In this document: in pieces, positions 49,544 to 57,916 of the stretch | Layout: every line of letters starts with the position of its first letter | Numbering within the stretch: the stretch's first letter is position 1 | NCBI GenBank assembly: GCA_016716635.1 | Contig: JADJVZ010000011.1 | Coordinates: 310,001-374,000 of the forward strand | DNA from: Micropruina sp. | Lineage (GTDB): Bacteria; Actinomycetota; Actinomycetes; Propionibacteriales; Propionibacteriaceae | Reading direction: 5' to 3' | Length of the DNA stretch: 64,000 bases | The notes under the pieces: model-generated | Databases searched by the model: none | Seen by the model: the letters and a program-made list of their open reading frames with translations, nothing else | Told to the model about the DNA's origin: nothing | Program-made: the position numbers and the translations under genes

Positions 49544-50949
49544 TGCCGTTGATCCGACCGGTGCCGCTCGTTCCTCCCGGCGAGCTTGGCGGCGTCCACT
49601 TCATCGGTGTGGGCGGCGCTGGCATGAGCGGCATCGCTGCCCTTTACGCCGCCTTGGGGGTGCCTACCTCGGGCAGCGATCAGGCGGCGTCCCCGACCCT
49701 GGACGCGTTGGCCGGAGCCGGCGTTCGCACCTTTGTCGGCCACGATTCCGGGCATCTGGGCTCGGCGCAGACGATCGTGGTGAGTTCGGCTGTCCGCGAG
49801 ACGAATCCCGAACTCTCGGAGGCGCGCCGCCGGGGGCTTCGGGTCTGGCATCGCTCCGCGGCGTTGGGGGCACTGATGCTCGGCCACCAAGGCGTTGCGG
49901 TGTCGGGCACCCACGGCAAGACCACGACCAGCGGCATGGTGGCGGCCGTCCTATTGGCTGCCGGAGCCGATCCCGGCTACGTGATCGGGGCGCCGCTGGC
50001 CAACTCGGGGGTTTCCTCGGCGCTCGGCGCGGGTCCGTTCGTCGTGGAGGCCGACGAGAGCGACGGCAGCTTCCTGCAGTACCCGGCCGAGATCGTGGTG
50101 GTCACCAACATCGAGGCCGACCACCTGGACAACTGGCGGACTGACGACGCCTACGCCGCCGGAATGGCCGAGTTCGCCACCGGATCGGACGTGCGGACGG
50201 TCATCGCGTGCCTGGACGATCCCGGCTCGCGCCGCCTCGTCGAGCAGTTGCGGGCCGAGGGACGCGCGGTCGTCGGGTACGGCACGAGTCCTGATGCGGA
50301 GATCCGGGTGCGTCCGCTTCCCGATCTACCCGGCAACGACGCCGAACTCATCGCCGCGGACGACGCCGGCACCTTCACCCTGGCGGTGCCTGGGGCGCAC
50401 AACGTGCTCAACGCGTTGGCGGCCTACGCCGTCGGCCGGGAAATGGGATTGTCCGGGCCGCAACTGCGGGCAGCGTTAGGCGCGTTCCGCGGCACGCACC
50501 GGCGGTTCGAGCAGGTGGCCGACGTGGGGGGCGTCCGAATCGTCGACGACTACGCCCATCACCCGACTGAACTAGCCGCGACTCTCACGGCCGCCCGGGA
50601 GGTCACCACCGGTCGGATCGTCGCCTGTTTCCAGCCGCACTTGTTCACTCGGACACGCGATTACGCCGACGACTTCGGTGTGTCGTTGCAGGGTGCGGAC
50701 GAGGTCGTCGTCATGGACATTTACCCGGCCCGCGAGGACCCGATCCCCGGGGTCTCCGGCGAGTTGGTGGCCGAGGCCGCGCGGAGGCACGTGGGCGCGG
50801 ATCGCGTGCATTACGTACCGGCCAAGACGGACGTCCCGGGGGTGCTGGCGGAGATCGTCCGCCCGGGCGATCTGGTACTGACGCTGGGCGCAGGTGACGT
50901 CACGGGCGTGGGCCCGGCATTGGCGAGCAAGCTTCGGGGTCGCGCGTGA
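49543..50949 (+). CDS. murC: UDP-N-acetylmuramate--L-alanine ligase
   Basis: 468 residues from ATG 49543 (TGATG overlap). VHFIGVGGAGMSGIA near residue 18, ATP site VSGTHGKTTTSGM near 118, VVEADESDGSFL near 167, TNIEADHLDNW near 188, HRRFEQVADVGGVRIVDDYAHHPTE near 318, and FQPHLFTRT near 365. First ligase of the muropeptide pathway. Followed by ftsQ with a GTGA overlap, the usual actinobacterial order. Confidence 0.97.
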   Translation: MPLIRPVPLVPPGELGGVHFIGVGGAGMSGIAALYAALGVPTSGSDQAASPTLDALAGAGVRTFVGHDSGHLGSAQTIVVSSAVRETNPELSEARRRGLRVWHRSAALGALMLGHQGVAVSGTHGKTTTSGMVAAVLLAAGADPGYVIGAPLANSGVSSALGAGPFVVEADESDGSFLQYPAEIVVVTNIEADHLDNWRTDDAYAAGMAEFATGSDVRTVIACLDDPGSRRLVEQLRAEGRAVVGYGTSPDAEIRVRPLPDLPGNDAELIAADDAGTFTLAVPGAHNVLNALAAYAVGREMGLSGPQLRAALGAFRGTHRRFEQVADVGGVRIVDDYAHHPTELAATLTAAREVTTGRIVACFQPHLFTRTRDYADDFGVSLQGADEVVVMDIYPAREDPIPGVSGELVAEAARRHVGADRVHYVPAKTDVPGVLAEIVRPGDLVLTLGAGDVTGVGPALASKLRGRA

Positions 50950-51665
50950 CCGGGCGGGTCACTGACCTCACCGGCACCCTAGACCTGCGGCGTCGACGAC
51001 GGCGGGTCACACTCGCGCGCCGCATCGCCCTGGGGGTCGTTGCTGTAGCCCTCGCGGTGGCCATGTATTGGTTGGTCGCCATCTCGGACGTCCTTGCCGT
51101 GCGCAGGGTGGTGGTCCAAGGAAATGCGCTGGCCACCGAAGACGCGGTCGTCGCGGCCGCGGCCGTCCCCATGGGGTTGCCGCTGGTGTGGGTGGACACC
51201 CAAGCAGTGGGCGCCCGGGTGGCACAACTGCCCGCGGTCGCGCAGGTGACGGTGCGGCGCGACTGGCCCAACACAGTCACCCTGCAGGTGACGGAACGGT
51301 CGGCCGCTCTCGGCGTCCCGCAAGGCAGCGACGCGTTCACGCTGGTGGACGTCGACGGGGTGGCCTTCAGCACTGTGGCGACCTTGCCGGAGGGAGTGGT
51401 GCCGGTCACCGCGAGCCTTCAAAACCAGCGCGTGTTGCGCGACGTTGCCACCGTTTTGTCTAGTCTTCCCGCTGATTTGCGCGCGCAGGTGAACGCGGTC
51501 ACGGCGCCCGGGCCCGACGAGATCGTCCTCACTCTGCCCGGTGTGAAAGTGACCTGGGGAAGTGCGTCCGACACCACCGTGAAGGCCCAGGTGACCAAGG
51601 CGCTGCTGGCCACGAAGGCCACGACCATCGATGTTTCGTCCCCGAGTCACCCCACCACGGGTTGA
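50946..51665 (+). CDS. ftsQ: Division protein FtsQ
   Basis: 239 residues from GTG 50946. A basic N-terminus (DLRRRRRRVTLARR), one membrane helix at about 27-48, a POTRA domain starting at VRRVVVQGNALATEDAVV near residue 52, then the beta domain with VRRDWPNTVTLQVTERSAAL near 100. It scaffolds the FtsL/FtsI/FtsW assembly. The 173 bases to ftsZ separate it from the next gene and contain a T-run hairpin. Confidence 0.92.
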   Translation: MTGRVTDLTGTLDLRRRRRRVTLARRIALGVVAVALAVAMYWLVAISDVLAVRRVVVQGNALATEDAVVAAAAVPMGLPLVWVDTQAVGARVAQLPAVAQVTVRRDWPNTVTLQVTERSAALGVPQGSDAFTLVDVDGVAFSTVATLPEGVVPVTASLQNQRVLRDVATVLSSLPADLRAQVNAVTAPGPDEIVLTLPGVKVTWGSASDTTVKAQVTKALLATKATTIDVSSPSHPTTG

Positions 51666-51780
51666 TCGAGACTCTGAAGTACTGGTTGAGGGACGCACCC
51701 TCGCCCGCACGGCGCGTCGCTGGCGTGGACGATCGGGCCCTAACATGAGCGAACACCCTAGCTGGACTTCCCCTGGTCTC

Positions 51781-51806
51781 ACCCAACAGCGCCCCTGGGT
51801 TTTTTG
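51781..51806 (+). terminator. Weak terminator or attenuator before ftsZ
   Basis: ACCCA (51781-51785) pairs with TGGGT (51796-51800) around a ten-base loop, followed by TTTTT (51801-51805). The stem is short, but a T-run is rare in this DNA and the position, 34 bases before the ftsZ start, invites an attenuation role. The rest of the 173-base gap shows no second clear signal; a separate ftsZ promoter is expected here by analogy. Confidence 0.35.
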
Positions 51807-51838
51807 ACATCGTATGACGCCGAGCAAAGGTTGGATTC

Positions 51839-52957
51839 GTGGGGACTGCATCGCAGAACTACTTGGCCATCATCAAAGTTGTGGGGGTCGGCGGCGGAGG
51901 AGTCAACGCCGTCAACCGGATGATCGAGGCTGGCCTTCGCGGCGTCGAGTTCATCGCCATCAACACCGACGCGCAAGCACTCTTGATGTCGGACGCCGAC
52001 GTCAAGTTGGACATCGGACGTGACCTGACGCGCGGTCTCGGTGCTGGCGCTGACCCGGAGAAGGGTCGCCAAGCCGCCGAGGACCACGCCGACGAGATCG
52101 AAGAGGTGCTCAAAGGCGCTGACATGGTCTTTGTGACGGCTGGTGAAGGTGGTGGCACTGGCACGGGCGGCGCCCCGGTGGTGGCGCGCGTGGCGCGGTC
52201 TCTGGGCGCCTTGACGATCGGCGTGGTCACCCGTCCGTTCAGCTTCGAGGGCAAGCGTCGATCCACGCAGGCCGATAACGGCATCAACACGTTGCGTGAA
52301 GAGGTCGACACCCTCATCGTGATCCCCAACGACAAGCTCTTGGAGATGACCGATCACCATGTGGCGATCCTCGAGGCGTTCCGGCAGGCCGATCAGGTCT
52401 TGACCCAGGGCGTGTCCGGCATCACCGACCTCATCACCACTCCGGGGCTGATCAACCTCGACTTTGCGGACGTGAAGGCCGTCATGAGCAACGCGGGTTC
52501 CGCGCTCATGGGCATCGGCTCGGCGCGCGGTGAAGACCGGGCGCGCGCTGCTGCCGAGATGGCCGTGAGCTCGCCGTTGCTGGAGGCCAGCATCGAGGGC
52601 GCGCACGGCGTGCTGCTGTCGATCGCCGGCGGTTCTGATCTTGGGTTGTTCGAGGTCTCGGCAGCCGCCAACCTCATCGAGTCCGCCGCCCATGAGGACG
52701 CCAACATCATCTTCGGCACCGTCATTGACGATGCCCTGGGCGATGAGGTCCGGGTCACGGTCATCGCTGCAGGCTTCGACGGCGGTGCTCCACCCCGCAG
52801 GCAGCCGGCTGTCGTCCGTAACCCGCAGGCGGCCCGCCCGGTCACCGCGCCGGTCCAGACCGAGACAAGGCCGATGGTCGCGCCCACGCCGGGTCCGGTG
52901 TTCGTCGAGCCCGAGCTTGACGACGACGACCTCGACGTCCCTGACTTCCTGAAGTAG
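51839..52957 (+). CDS. ftsZ: Cell division GTPase FtsZ
   Basis: 372 residues from GTG 51839. IKVVGVGGGGVNAVNRMI near residue 12, tubulin signature GGGTGTGGAP near 105, the T7 loop region NLDFADVKAVM near 205 and the conserved C-terminal peptide DDDLDVPDFLK. It forms the Z-ring. Length is shorter than in many Actinobacteria because the variable linker is only about 45 residues. AAAGG lies about 11 bases upstream. Confidence 0.98.
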   Translation: MGTASQNYLAIIKVVGVGGGGVNAVNRMIEAGLRGVEFIAINTDAQALLMSDADVKLDIGRDLTRGLGAGADPEKGRQAAEDHADEIEEVLKGADMVFVTAGEGGGTGTGGAPVVARVARSLGALTIGVVTRPFSFEGKRRSTQADNGINTLREEVDTLIVIPNDKLLEMTDHHVAILEAFRQADQVLTQGVSGITDLITTPGLINLDFADVKAVMSNAGSALMGIGSARGEDRARAAAEMAVSSPLLEASIEGAHGVLLSIAGGSDLGLFEVSAAANLIESAAHEDANIIFGTVIDDALGDEVRVTVIAAGFDGGAPPRRQPAVVRNPQAARPVTAPVQTETRPMVAPTPGPVFVEPELDDDDLDVPDFLK

Positions 52958-52981
52958 TACCGACGGTTTCAAGGAGCGGCT

Positions 52982-53764
52982 TTGTTCCTGTCCTTGCGCG
53001 ATCCCGGCACCGATGGTGTCGGGATCGCTTTTTCCGACCGGCGAGGGGGCGTCAGCGCCGCGCCGTTCGACACGCTGAACCTCGGTCGCACAGACGCCGA
53101 TGATCCCAGCGCGGTCATCCGCAACTTCCGGTTGCTGCGCGAGGCGCTCGACCTCCCGGCCCTCGTCACGGTGAATCAGGTTCACGGCACGGCGGTGATC
53201 GACATCACCGCCGCTGACGTGGCTGCGTGGCGGCCAGGTTTTGAGCTGGGCGACGCCGTACCCGGGCAGCCACCTCTCCGCGTGGCGGACGCCGTCATTA
53301 CCCGAGAGTCGGGCGTCGGCCTCGCCGTCCGGGTCGCGGATTGCCTGCCCGTGTTGTTCGCGGACGAGGAAGCCGGGGTGATCGGGGCCGCGCACGCCGG
53401 AAGACAGGGGCTGATTGAGGGCGTGTTACCGGCGACCATCGAGCGGCTCCGTGGCATCGGGGCGAAGAACCTCACGTCCTGGGTTGGGCCGCACGCCTGT
53501 GGCGCATGCTACGAACTCCCCGAAGCGATGGTGGCCGAGCTCGCCGCCCGATGGCCGGACGCGCGTCGACTCACCGCCAACGGCACCTCCGCGGCCGATC
53601 TCGGAGCGATCGCCGCGTCTCAACTGGCCGCGGGCGGTTGTGAGGTCGTCCGGATGGACGTCTGCACGATGACCACACCTACGTTGTTCAGCCATCGCCG
53701 TGACGGCGCCGCGACCGGACGGCAGGTGGGCGTCATCTGGCGTCGGCGCGGGGGAGTGTCGTGA
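52982..53764 (+). CDS. pgeF: Purine nucleoside phosphorylase / laccase-domain protein (YfiH)
   Basis: 260 residues from TTG 52982, supported by AAGGAG seven bases upstream; no ATG or GTG fits. Metal ligands of the multicopper-oxidase-related domain are seen: VNQVHGT near residue 64, VADCLPVLF near 120 and GAAHAGRQG near 138. E. coli members are linked to peptidoglycan editing and human FAMIN acts on purine nucleosides. Directly follows ftsZ, as in other Actinobacteria. The YggS/PLP protein usually placed before sepF is absent here. Confidence 0.92.
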   Translation: MFLSLRDPGTDGVGIAFSDRRGGVSAAPFDTLNLGRTDADDPSAVIRNFRLLREALDLPALVTVNQVHGTAVIDITAADVAAWRPGFELGDAVPGQPPLRVADAVITRESGVGLAVRVADCLPVLFADEEAGVIGAAHAGRQGLIEGVLPATIERLRGIGAKNLTSWVGPHACGACYELPEAMVAELAARWPDARRLTANGTSAADLGAIAASQLAAGGCEVVRMDVCTMTTPTLFSHRRDGAATGRQVGVIWRRRGGVS

Positions 53765-53788
53765 CGGGTCGTGTGCCCTCGCGGCGGC

Positions 53789-53794
53789 TAGGGT
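53789..53794 (+). promoter_or_regulatory. Putative sepF promoter -10 box
   Basis: TAGGGT, the same box found before the leaderless genes of this window, but here followed by a 24-base leader containing AGGAGG eight bases before ATG 53825. sepF therefore probably has its own promoter in the 60-base gap after pgeF. Confidence 0.5.
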
Positions 53795-53824
53795 CGTCTT
53801 GGACGATCTCAGGAGGACGCGACA

Positions 53825-54301
53825 ATGGCTGATCGCATGCGCAAGGCCGCCATCTGGCTGGGGCTCGCTTCGGACCAGGCCTACCCCGACGACCATGCGG
53901 ACGCCGAGGTCACCGAGGCAGTCGAGCCGTACGGTCGCCCCGATGAGGTGCCTGCGGCCTCCGTCACAGACCTTGGCACGCGCCGTCCGGCCGTCGTGCC
54001 GGCAGCCGCGCAGCGTGCCGCCGACCTGAGCCGCATCGTGACCGTGCATCCTCGGACGTATAACGAGGCCCGCACAATCGGGGAGCACTACCGCGAGGGC
54101 GTGCCCGTCATCATGAATCTCTCCGACATGGAAGACGTCGACGCCAAGCGCCTCGTTGATTTCTCGGCCGGGTTGATCTTTGGCCTGCGTGGCACGATTG
54201 AACGTGTGACCAGCAAAGTCTTCTTGCTGTCCCCGGTCAACGTGAATGTCACGGCCGAAGATAAGCAGCGTATCGCTGGTGGGTTTTACAACCAGAGCTG
54301 A
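53825..54301 (+). CDS. sepF: Division protein SepF
   Basis: 158 residues from ATG 53825. An N-terminal amphipathic membrane-targeting helix (MADRMRKAAIWLGLAS), an acidic linker, and the SepF beta-domain: RIVTVHPRTYNEARTIGEHYREGVPVIMNLSDMEDVDAKRLVDFSAGLIFGL (listed in part; residues about 75-128). SepF anchors FtsZ to the membrane in Actinobacteria, which lack FtsA. Followed 14 bases later by the YggT gene. Confidence 0.96.
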   Translation: MADRMRKAAIWLGLASDQAYPDDHADAEVTEAVEPYGRPDEVPAASVTDLGTRRPAVVPAAAQRAADLSRIVTVHPRTYNEARTIGEHYREGVPVIMNLSDMEDVDAKRLVDFSAGLIFGLRGTIERVTSKVFLLSPVNVNVTAEDKQRIAGGFYNQS

Positions 54302-54315
54302 CGAAGGGAGACGCC

Positions 54316-54606
54316 GTGGCGCTCATCGCCGGAATCGTTTCGTTTCTTATCGGGGCCTACCTCCTTCTGCTCTTCGCTCGCGCGGGCTTCAGCCTGATCC
54401 CACTCTTGGTGCGCGATTGGCGTCCCACGGGTTTGGTGCTCACGGCCTCCCAGGTCGCTAAGGCCCTGACCGACCCACCACTCCTGCTGGTGAGGCGCGT
54501 CGTCCCCCCGCTTCAGTTGGGCGGGGTCTCGTGGGACCTCGCCTTCGTGGTGCTGTTCGCCCTGTTGACCGTCCTGCAGCGCGTGGTGACAAGCCTCGCG
54601 GGCTGA
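54316..54606 (+). CDS. YggT-family membrane protein
   Basis: 96 residues from GTG 54316, with AAGGGAG nine bases upstream. Two membrane helices (about 4-26 and 72-92) flank a DPPLLLVRRVVPPLQLGGVSWDLAFV segment, the typical YggT pattern. It sits between sepF and divIVA as in mycobacteria and corynebacteria. Role in division or osmotic protection is suspected for the family. Confidence 0.9.
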   Translation: MALIAGIVSFLIGAYLLLLFARAGFSLIPLLVRDWRPTGLVLTASQVAKALTDPPLLLVRRVVPPLQLGGVSWDLAFVVLFALLTVLQRVVTSLAG

Positions 54607-54627
54607 TTGAGATCACACGTCCGAATC

Positions 54628-54682
54628 TTGGTAAACCCAACTCGCCTGGACTAACCTGGCCAACGCGCGCCTTTCGGCGCGC
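54628..54682 (+). promoter_or_regulatory. divIVA promoter and 5'-end hairpin
   Basis: TTGGTA (54628-54633), an 18-base spacer and TAACCT (54652-54657) form a good promoter. Transcription would begin near 54664, at the foot of a perfect 7-bp hairpin GCGCGCC (54665-54671), loop TTTC, GGCGCGC (54676-54682). Such a hairpin at the very 5' end would protect the mRNA from decay. GAGGTG lies five bases before the ATG at 54710. Confidence 0.6.
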
Positions 54683-54709
54683 CCCGACAGATCCCACGTG
54701 AGGTGCACG

Positions 54710-55753
54710 ATGACCCTAACCCTGGACCAAGTGCGGCAAACCCGATTCCACTTGGCTCGCCGTAACGGTTATGAGCCGGTAGACGTTGACAACTTCGTCG
54801 ACAAGGTTGAGGCCACACTGACGCAACTGGGCGAGGAGAACGACGCGCTTCGAGAGCAGGTCGACGCGCTCAAGTCGTCCGCGCCGGAAGCCATTTTCGC
54901 GACCCCCCCGGTGGCTGCGTCCTCCGACTCCGGCGAGGCCCAGAAGCTTCGCGGCGAACTGGGCAGCGCCCAGTCCCAGGTGTCGGCCTTGCAGCAGCAG
55001 TTGGACGCCAGCAACGCCGAGGTCAATCGCCTCCGTGAGCTTCTCGGCCAGGCCGAGGCGCGCGCCAATGAGGCTGCCGGTCAGGTGGACGCTCAGCGCG
55101 GTGCCCTTGAGCAAGCGCAGGCCGAGGCCGAGCAGGCCAAGTCCCAGGCGGAGCAGGCGTTCGCCCAAGCCGCCGCTCCCGTCGCCGTGGCCCCGGTTGC
55201 CGTCCCGCACGGCCAGGTTGAGAACATCGTCGTCACCTCGAGCGCCCAGGCGTCTTCGGCCGTCACCAAGCTGCTCGAGATGGCCACCGATCAGGCCGAG
55301 CGCCTTGTCGGCGACGCCGAGGTCGAAGCCCGCCGGATCGTGGGCGAGGCCCACACCACCGCCGAGCAGACGATCGACGAAGCCAACCGCAAGGCCCACG
55401 AGACCATCACCGACGCCCGCACGAAGGCCGATCGGGTTGAATCCGAGGCGCGTGTGAACGCCGAGAAGCTCGCCAGGGATGCCAAGGCCAACGCTGACGC
55501 TGTGAACGAGGATGCCGCTCGTCGCCGCCAGGAGGTGTTCGCCATTCTGGAATCGGAGCGCGATGAGTACACGGCCAAGGTCAGCCGCTTGAAGGAATTC
55601 GAGTCGTCGTTCCGGTCCAACTTGCAGAACCACCTGCAGAACCACATCGACTCATTGTCCGGCGGTGTTCTTGAGCCGGCGGATTCTCCGAACTTGTTGT
55701 CGGAGACCGGATCCACCACGCCGCGTCTGGACGCCTTGCTCAATCGGGAGTGA
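54710..55753 (+). CDS. wag31: Polar growth protein DivIVA/Wag31
   Basis: 347 residues from ATG 54710. The N-terminal membrane-binding motif TLDQVRQTRFHLARRNGYEPVDVDNFVDKV (in part) is conserved, followed by a coiled coil, a disordered Ala/Val/Pro insert (about 150-170) and a second long Ala/Glu-rich coiled coil with 11-residue-like repeats. It marks curved membrane at cell poles and directs wall synthesis. The protein is often a target of PASTA kinases such as the one at 2649-4748. A terminator follows directly. Confidence 0.94.
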   Translation: MTLTLDQVRQTRFHLARRNGYEPVDVDNFVDKVEATLTQLGEENDALREQVDALKSSAPEAIFATPPVAASSDSGEAQKLRGELGSAQSQVSALQQQLDASNAEVNRLRELLGQAEARANEAAGQVDAQRGALEQAQAEAEQAKSQAEQAFAQAAAPVAVAPVAVPHGQVENIVVTSSAQASSAVTKLLEMATDQAERLVGDAEVEARRIVGEAHTTAEQTIDEANRKAHETITDARTKADRVESEARVNAEKLARDAKANADAVNEDAARRRQEVFAILESERDEYTAKVSRLKEFESSFRSNLQNHLQNHIDSLSGGVLEPADSPNLLSETGSTTPRLDALLNRE

Positions 55754-55768
55754 GTCTCAAACCTTGAG

Positions 55769-55808
55769 AGGGCCGGGTCGGAATTGTTCCACCCGGCCCT
55801 TTTGTTTT
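55769..55808 (+). terminator. Rho-independent terminator after divIVA
   Basis: AGGGCCGGGT (55769-55778) pairs with ACCCGGCCCT (55791-55800) around a 12-base loop, followed by TTTGTTTT. It marks the end of the dcw region. Confidence 0.92.
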
Positions 55809-55890
55809 GCCACCGCGGAGTCGCCCCAAAGTCTTGGGTCGCAGTGGTACTGTCTGTCGCTCAACCACCCCAAAGGGAGTTAGAAGCCTT

Positions 55891-56331
55891 ATGCCAACCT
55901 CTCGCACCTCGGACGGCACCGCCGCCAGCATCGACCCGACGCGGTTCCCCGTGGCGGCTGGAGAAGATCCCTGGACGGTCGAGGAGCTCGAAGAGATCCG
56001 CGAAGATCTGCAGGCCGAGATCAAACGCATGCAGCGAGCCGTCCAAGTGACCGAGGCGGAACTGGAAGATCTCTTCGCCGACGGCAGCGATGGCGCTGGC
56101 CGCGATCCCGCCGATGTGGGGTCCTCCAACTTCGAGCGCGACCAGGAAATGTCCCTCGCGCAGAACGCGCGCGACATGCTCGAGCAGGCGCAATTGGCCT
56201 ACAAGTTGTTCCTGTCGGGCGACTACGGACGATGTGAGGTGTGTGGTCAGCCCATTGGCAAGGACCGCCTTCAGGTCTTCCCCCGCGCGACCATGTGCAT
56301 GACGTGCAAGCAACGAGAGGAACGGCGATAA
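55891..56331 (+). CDS. DksA/TraR-family zinc-finger protein
   Basis: 146 residues from ATG 55891. A charged coiled-coil part (EELEEIREDLQAEIKRMQRAVQ) is followed by EDLFADGSDGAGRDPADVGSS and the C4 zinc finger CEVCGQPI and CMTCKQ near the C-terminus. Family members bind RNA polymerase through its secondary channel. AAAGGGAG is 11 bases upstream, rather far. The acidic tip residues expected of DksA are partly present (DGAGRDPAD). It overlaps the lspA frame at its end. Confidence 0.88.
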   Translation: MPTSRTSDGTAASIDPTRFPVAAGEDPWTVEELEEIREDLQAEIKRMQRAVQVTEAELEDLFADGSDGAGRDPADVGSSNFERDQEMSLAQNARDMLEQAQLAYKLFLSGDYGRCEVCGQPIGKDRLQVFPRATMCMTCKQREERR

Positions 56332-56960
56332 CCGCCGAGGCTCCACCGCTGCGCGGAATCATCAGCGCCTCCCGGGCCCGGCAGATCGCTCTCGTCGTGG
56401 GTGCACTCGGTTTCGCGGCCGACCTGGGCAGCAAAACCTGGGCTCTCGCGTCGCTTCGACCGCAGCAGCCGGTCCCGTTGGTGCCGGGCTTCCTCGCCTT
56501 CAACCTCTACCGGAACCCGGGCGCCGCCTTCAGCATGGGCGAAGGCGTCACCTGGTTGTTCACCGGCATCGCGATCCTGGCTCTGGGGGCAACGCTGTTC
56601 ATGCTCGTGCCGCGCCTTCGGCACGTCGGCTGGGCCTGGGGCGCCGGCTTGCTGCTGGCGGGAATCGCCGGCAACCTCGCTGATCGCCTCGTCCGAGAGC
56701 CCGGGCCCTTCCGTGGCTACGTCATCGACTTCATCCAGTTCCCCTGGTTCATCTGCAACGTCGCCGACATCTGGATCACCTTCGCCGCCATCGTCGGGGG
56801 GTGGGTGATGCTCATCGCCAAAGTGGGTCCGGACGGGCGTCCGGAGAGCGAACCGAAGCCCGTCGTCCCGGCCGGCCGGGACAAGGATCACCAGAGCGCC
56901 GATTCCGACGTCCCGGAACCCCCCACTCCCGGAAGCGCACCCCCGGGGGACGCCGCGTGA
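56304..56960 (+). CDS. lspA: Lipoprotein signal peptidase
   Basis: 218 residues if started at GTG 56304, inside the dksA-like gene. An ATA at 56328 overlaps the previous stop as ATAA, in the position of the ATGA overlaps seen elsewhere, and has AGAGGAA seven bases upstream; it may be the true start. Four membrane helices. Catalytic Asp residues lie in AGNLADRLV and FICNVADIWITF, with NPGAAFS before them. It cleaves prolipoprotein signal peptides. The last 60 residues are a charged cytoplasmic tail. GTGA overlap with the next gene. Confidence 0.9.
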   Translation: MQATRGTAITAEAPPLRGIISASRARQIALVVGALGFAADLGSKTWALASLRPQQPVPLVPGFLAFNLYRNPGAAFSMGEGVTWLFTGIAILALGATLFMLVPRLRHVGWAWGAGLLLAGIAGNLADRLVREPGPFRGYVIDFIQFPWFICNVADIWITFAAIVGGWVMLIAKVGPDGRPESEPKPVVPAGRDKDHQSADSDVPEPPTPGSAPPGDAA

Positions 56961-57868
56961 GCGTTCATCTCGTCCCGGACGGCCTCGCTGGTGAGCGGGT
57001 CGACGTCGCCGCGGCGCGGATGACGGGTCTCTCGCGGTCCCGGGTCGAGCAATTGGTTGCCGCCGGGCAGGTGCGGCTAGACGGCGAGGTGGCGACGAAA
57101 TCCGCCCGCGTGCGGGCCGGGGCCATGCTGGAGATCGAACTCACCGAGGCGCCGGTGGCTACCATCGTGCCGCGCGAGGTGGCGGGCATTCGCATCGTCC
57201 ACGACGACGCCGACATCGTCGTGATCGACAAGCCCGCCGGGGTCGCCGCCCACCCTTCCCTGGGTTGGGACGGCCCGGACGTCCTGGGGCACCTCGCGGC
57301 GGCCGGCTTCCGAATCTCGACCTCTGGGGCACCGGAGCGCCGAGGCATCGTTCAGCGGCTCGACGTGGGCACCTCCGGCCTCATGGTGATCGCCAAGAGC
57401 GAGCCGGCCTACACGGCCCTCAAGAGGGCCTTCAAGCAGCGTGAGGTCGACAAGGTCTACCACGCGCTGGTGCAGGGCCATCCGGACCCTTTCCAAGGCA
57501 CGATCGACGCTCCCATCGCGAGGCATCACGGCCACGACTGGAAGATGGCCATCGTCGACGGGGGGCGCCACAGCGTCACGCACTACGCGACCCTGGAGGC
57601 CTTCCCGGCTGTGACATTGGTCGAGATCCACCTCGAGACCGGACGCACTCATCAGATCCGCGTCCACTTCCAGGCCATTCGACACCCGCTGGCGGGTGAC
57701 CCGCTGTACGGCGGCGATCCAGTTTTGGCCGCCAAATTGGGCCTGGAGCGGCAGTGGCTCCATGCCGTTGAGTTGTCCTTTACGCATCCGGGAAGCGGCG
57801 ATTGGGTGACGTTTACGTCCCCCTACCCGGCAGACCTCGCTCACGCGCTGGAACTGGTGTCGGCCTAG
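56957..57868 (+). CDS. RluD-family pseudouridine synthase
   Basis: 303 residues from GTG 56957. An S4 RNA-binding domain (GERVDVAAARMTGLSRSRVEQLVAAGQV, in part) is followed by the catalytic domain: VIDKPAGVAAHPS near residue 95, the catalytic Asp in VQRLDVGTSGLMV near 138 and the C-terminal LETGRTHQIRVHF near 225. It isomerises uridines in 23S rRNA or tRNA. The catalytic loop is usually HRLDKDTSG; here it is QRLDVGTSG. lspA-rluD pairing is typical. Confidence 0.94.
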   Translation: MSVHLVPDGLAGERVDVAAARMTGLSRSRVEQLVAAGQVRLDGEVATKSARVRAGAMLEIELTEAPVATIVPREVAGIRIVHDDADIVVIDKPAGVAAHPSLGWDGPDVLGHLAAAGFRISTSGAPERRGIVQRLDVGTSGLMVIAKSEPAYTALKRAFKQREVDKVYHALVQGHPDPFQGTIDAPIARHHGHDWKMAIVDGGRHSVTHYATLEAFPAVTLVEIHLETGRTHQIRVHFQAIRHPLAGDPLYGGDPVLAAKLGLERQWLHAVELSFTHPGSGDWVTFTSPYPADLAHALELVSA

Positions 57869-57916
57869 CGAGGTCCGACCGTCGGCCCTATGGACAAGGT
57901 GGGCTAGGGTTTCACC

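Noticed and set aside
51801..51812. TTGACA-like sequence before ftsZ as a -35 box
   Set aside because: No -10 box at a proper distance before the ftsZ start; the T-run belongs better to a hairpin.
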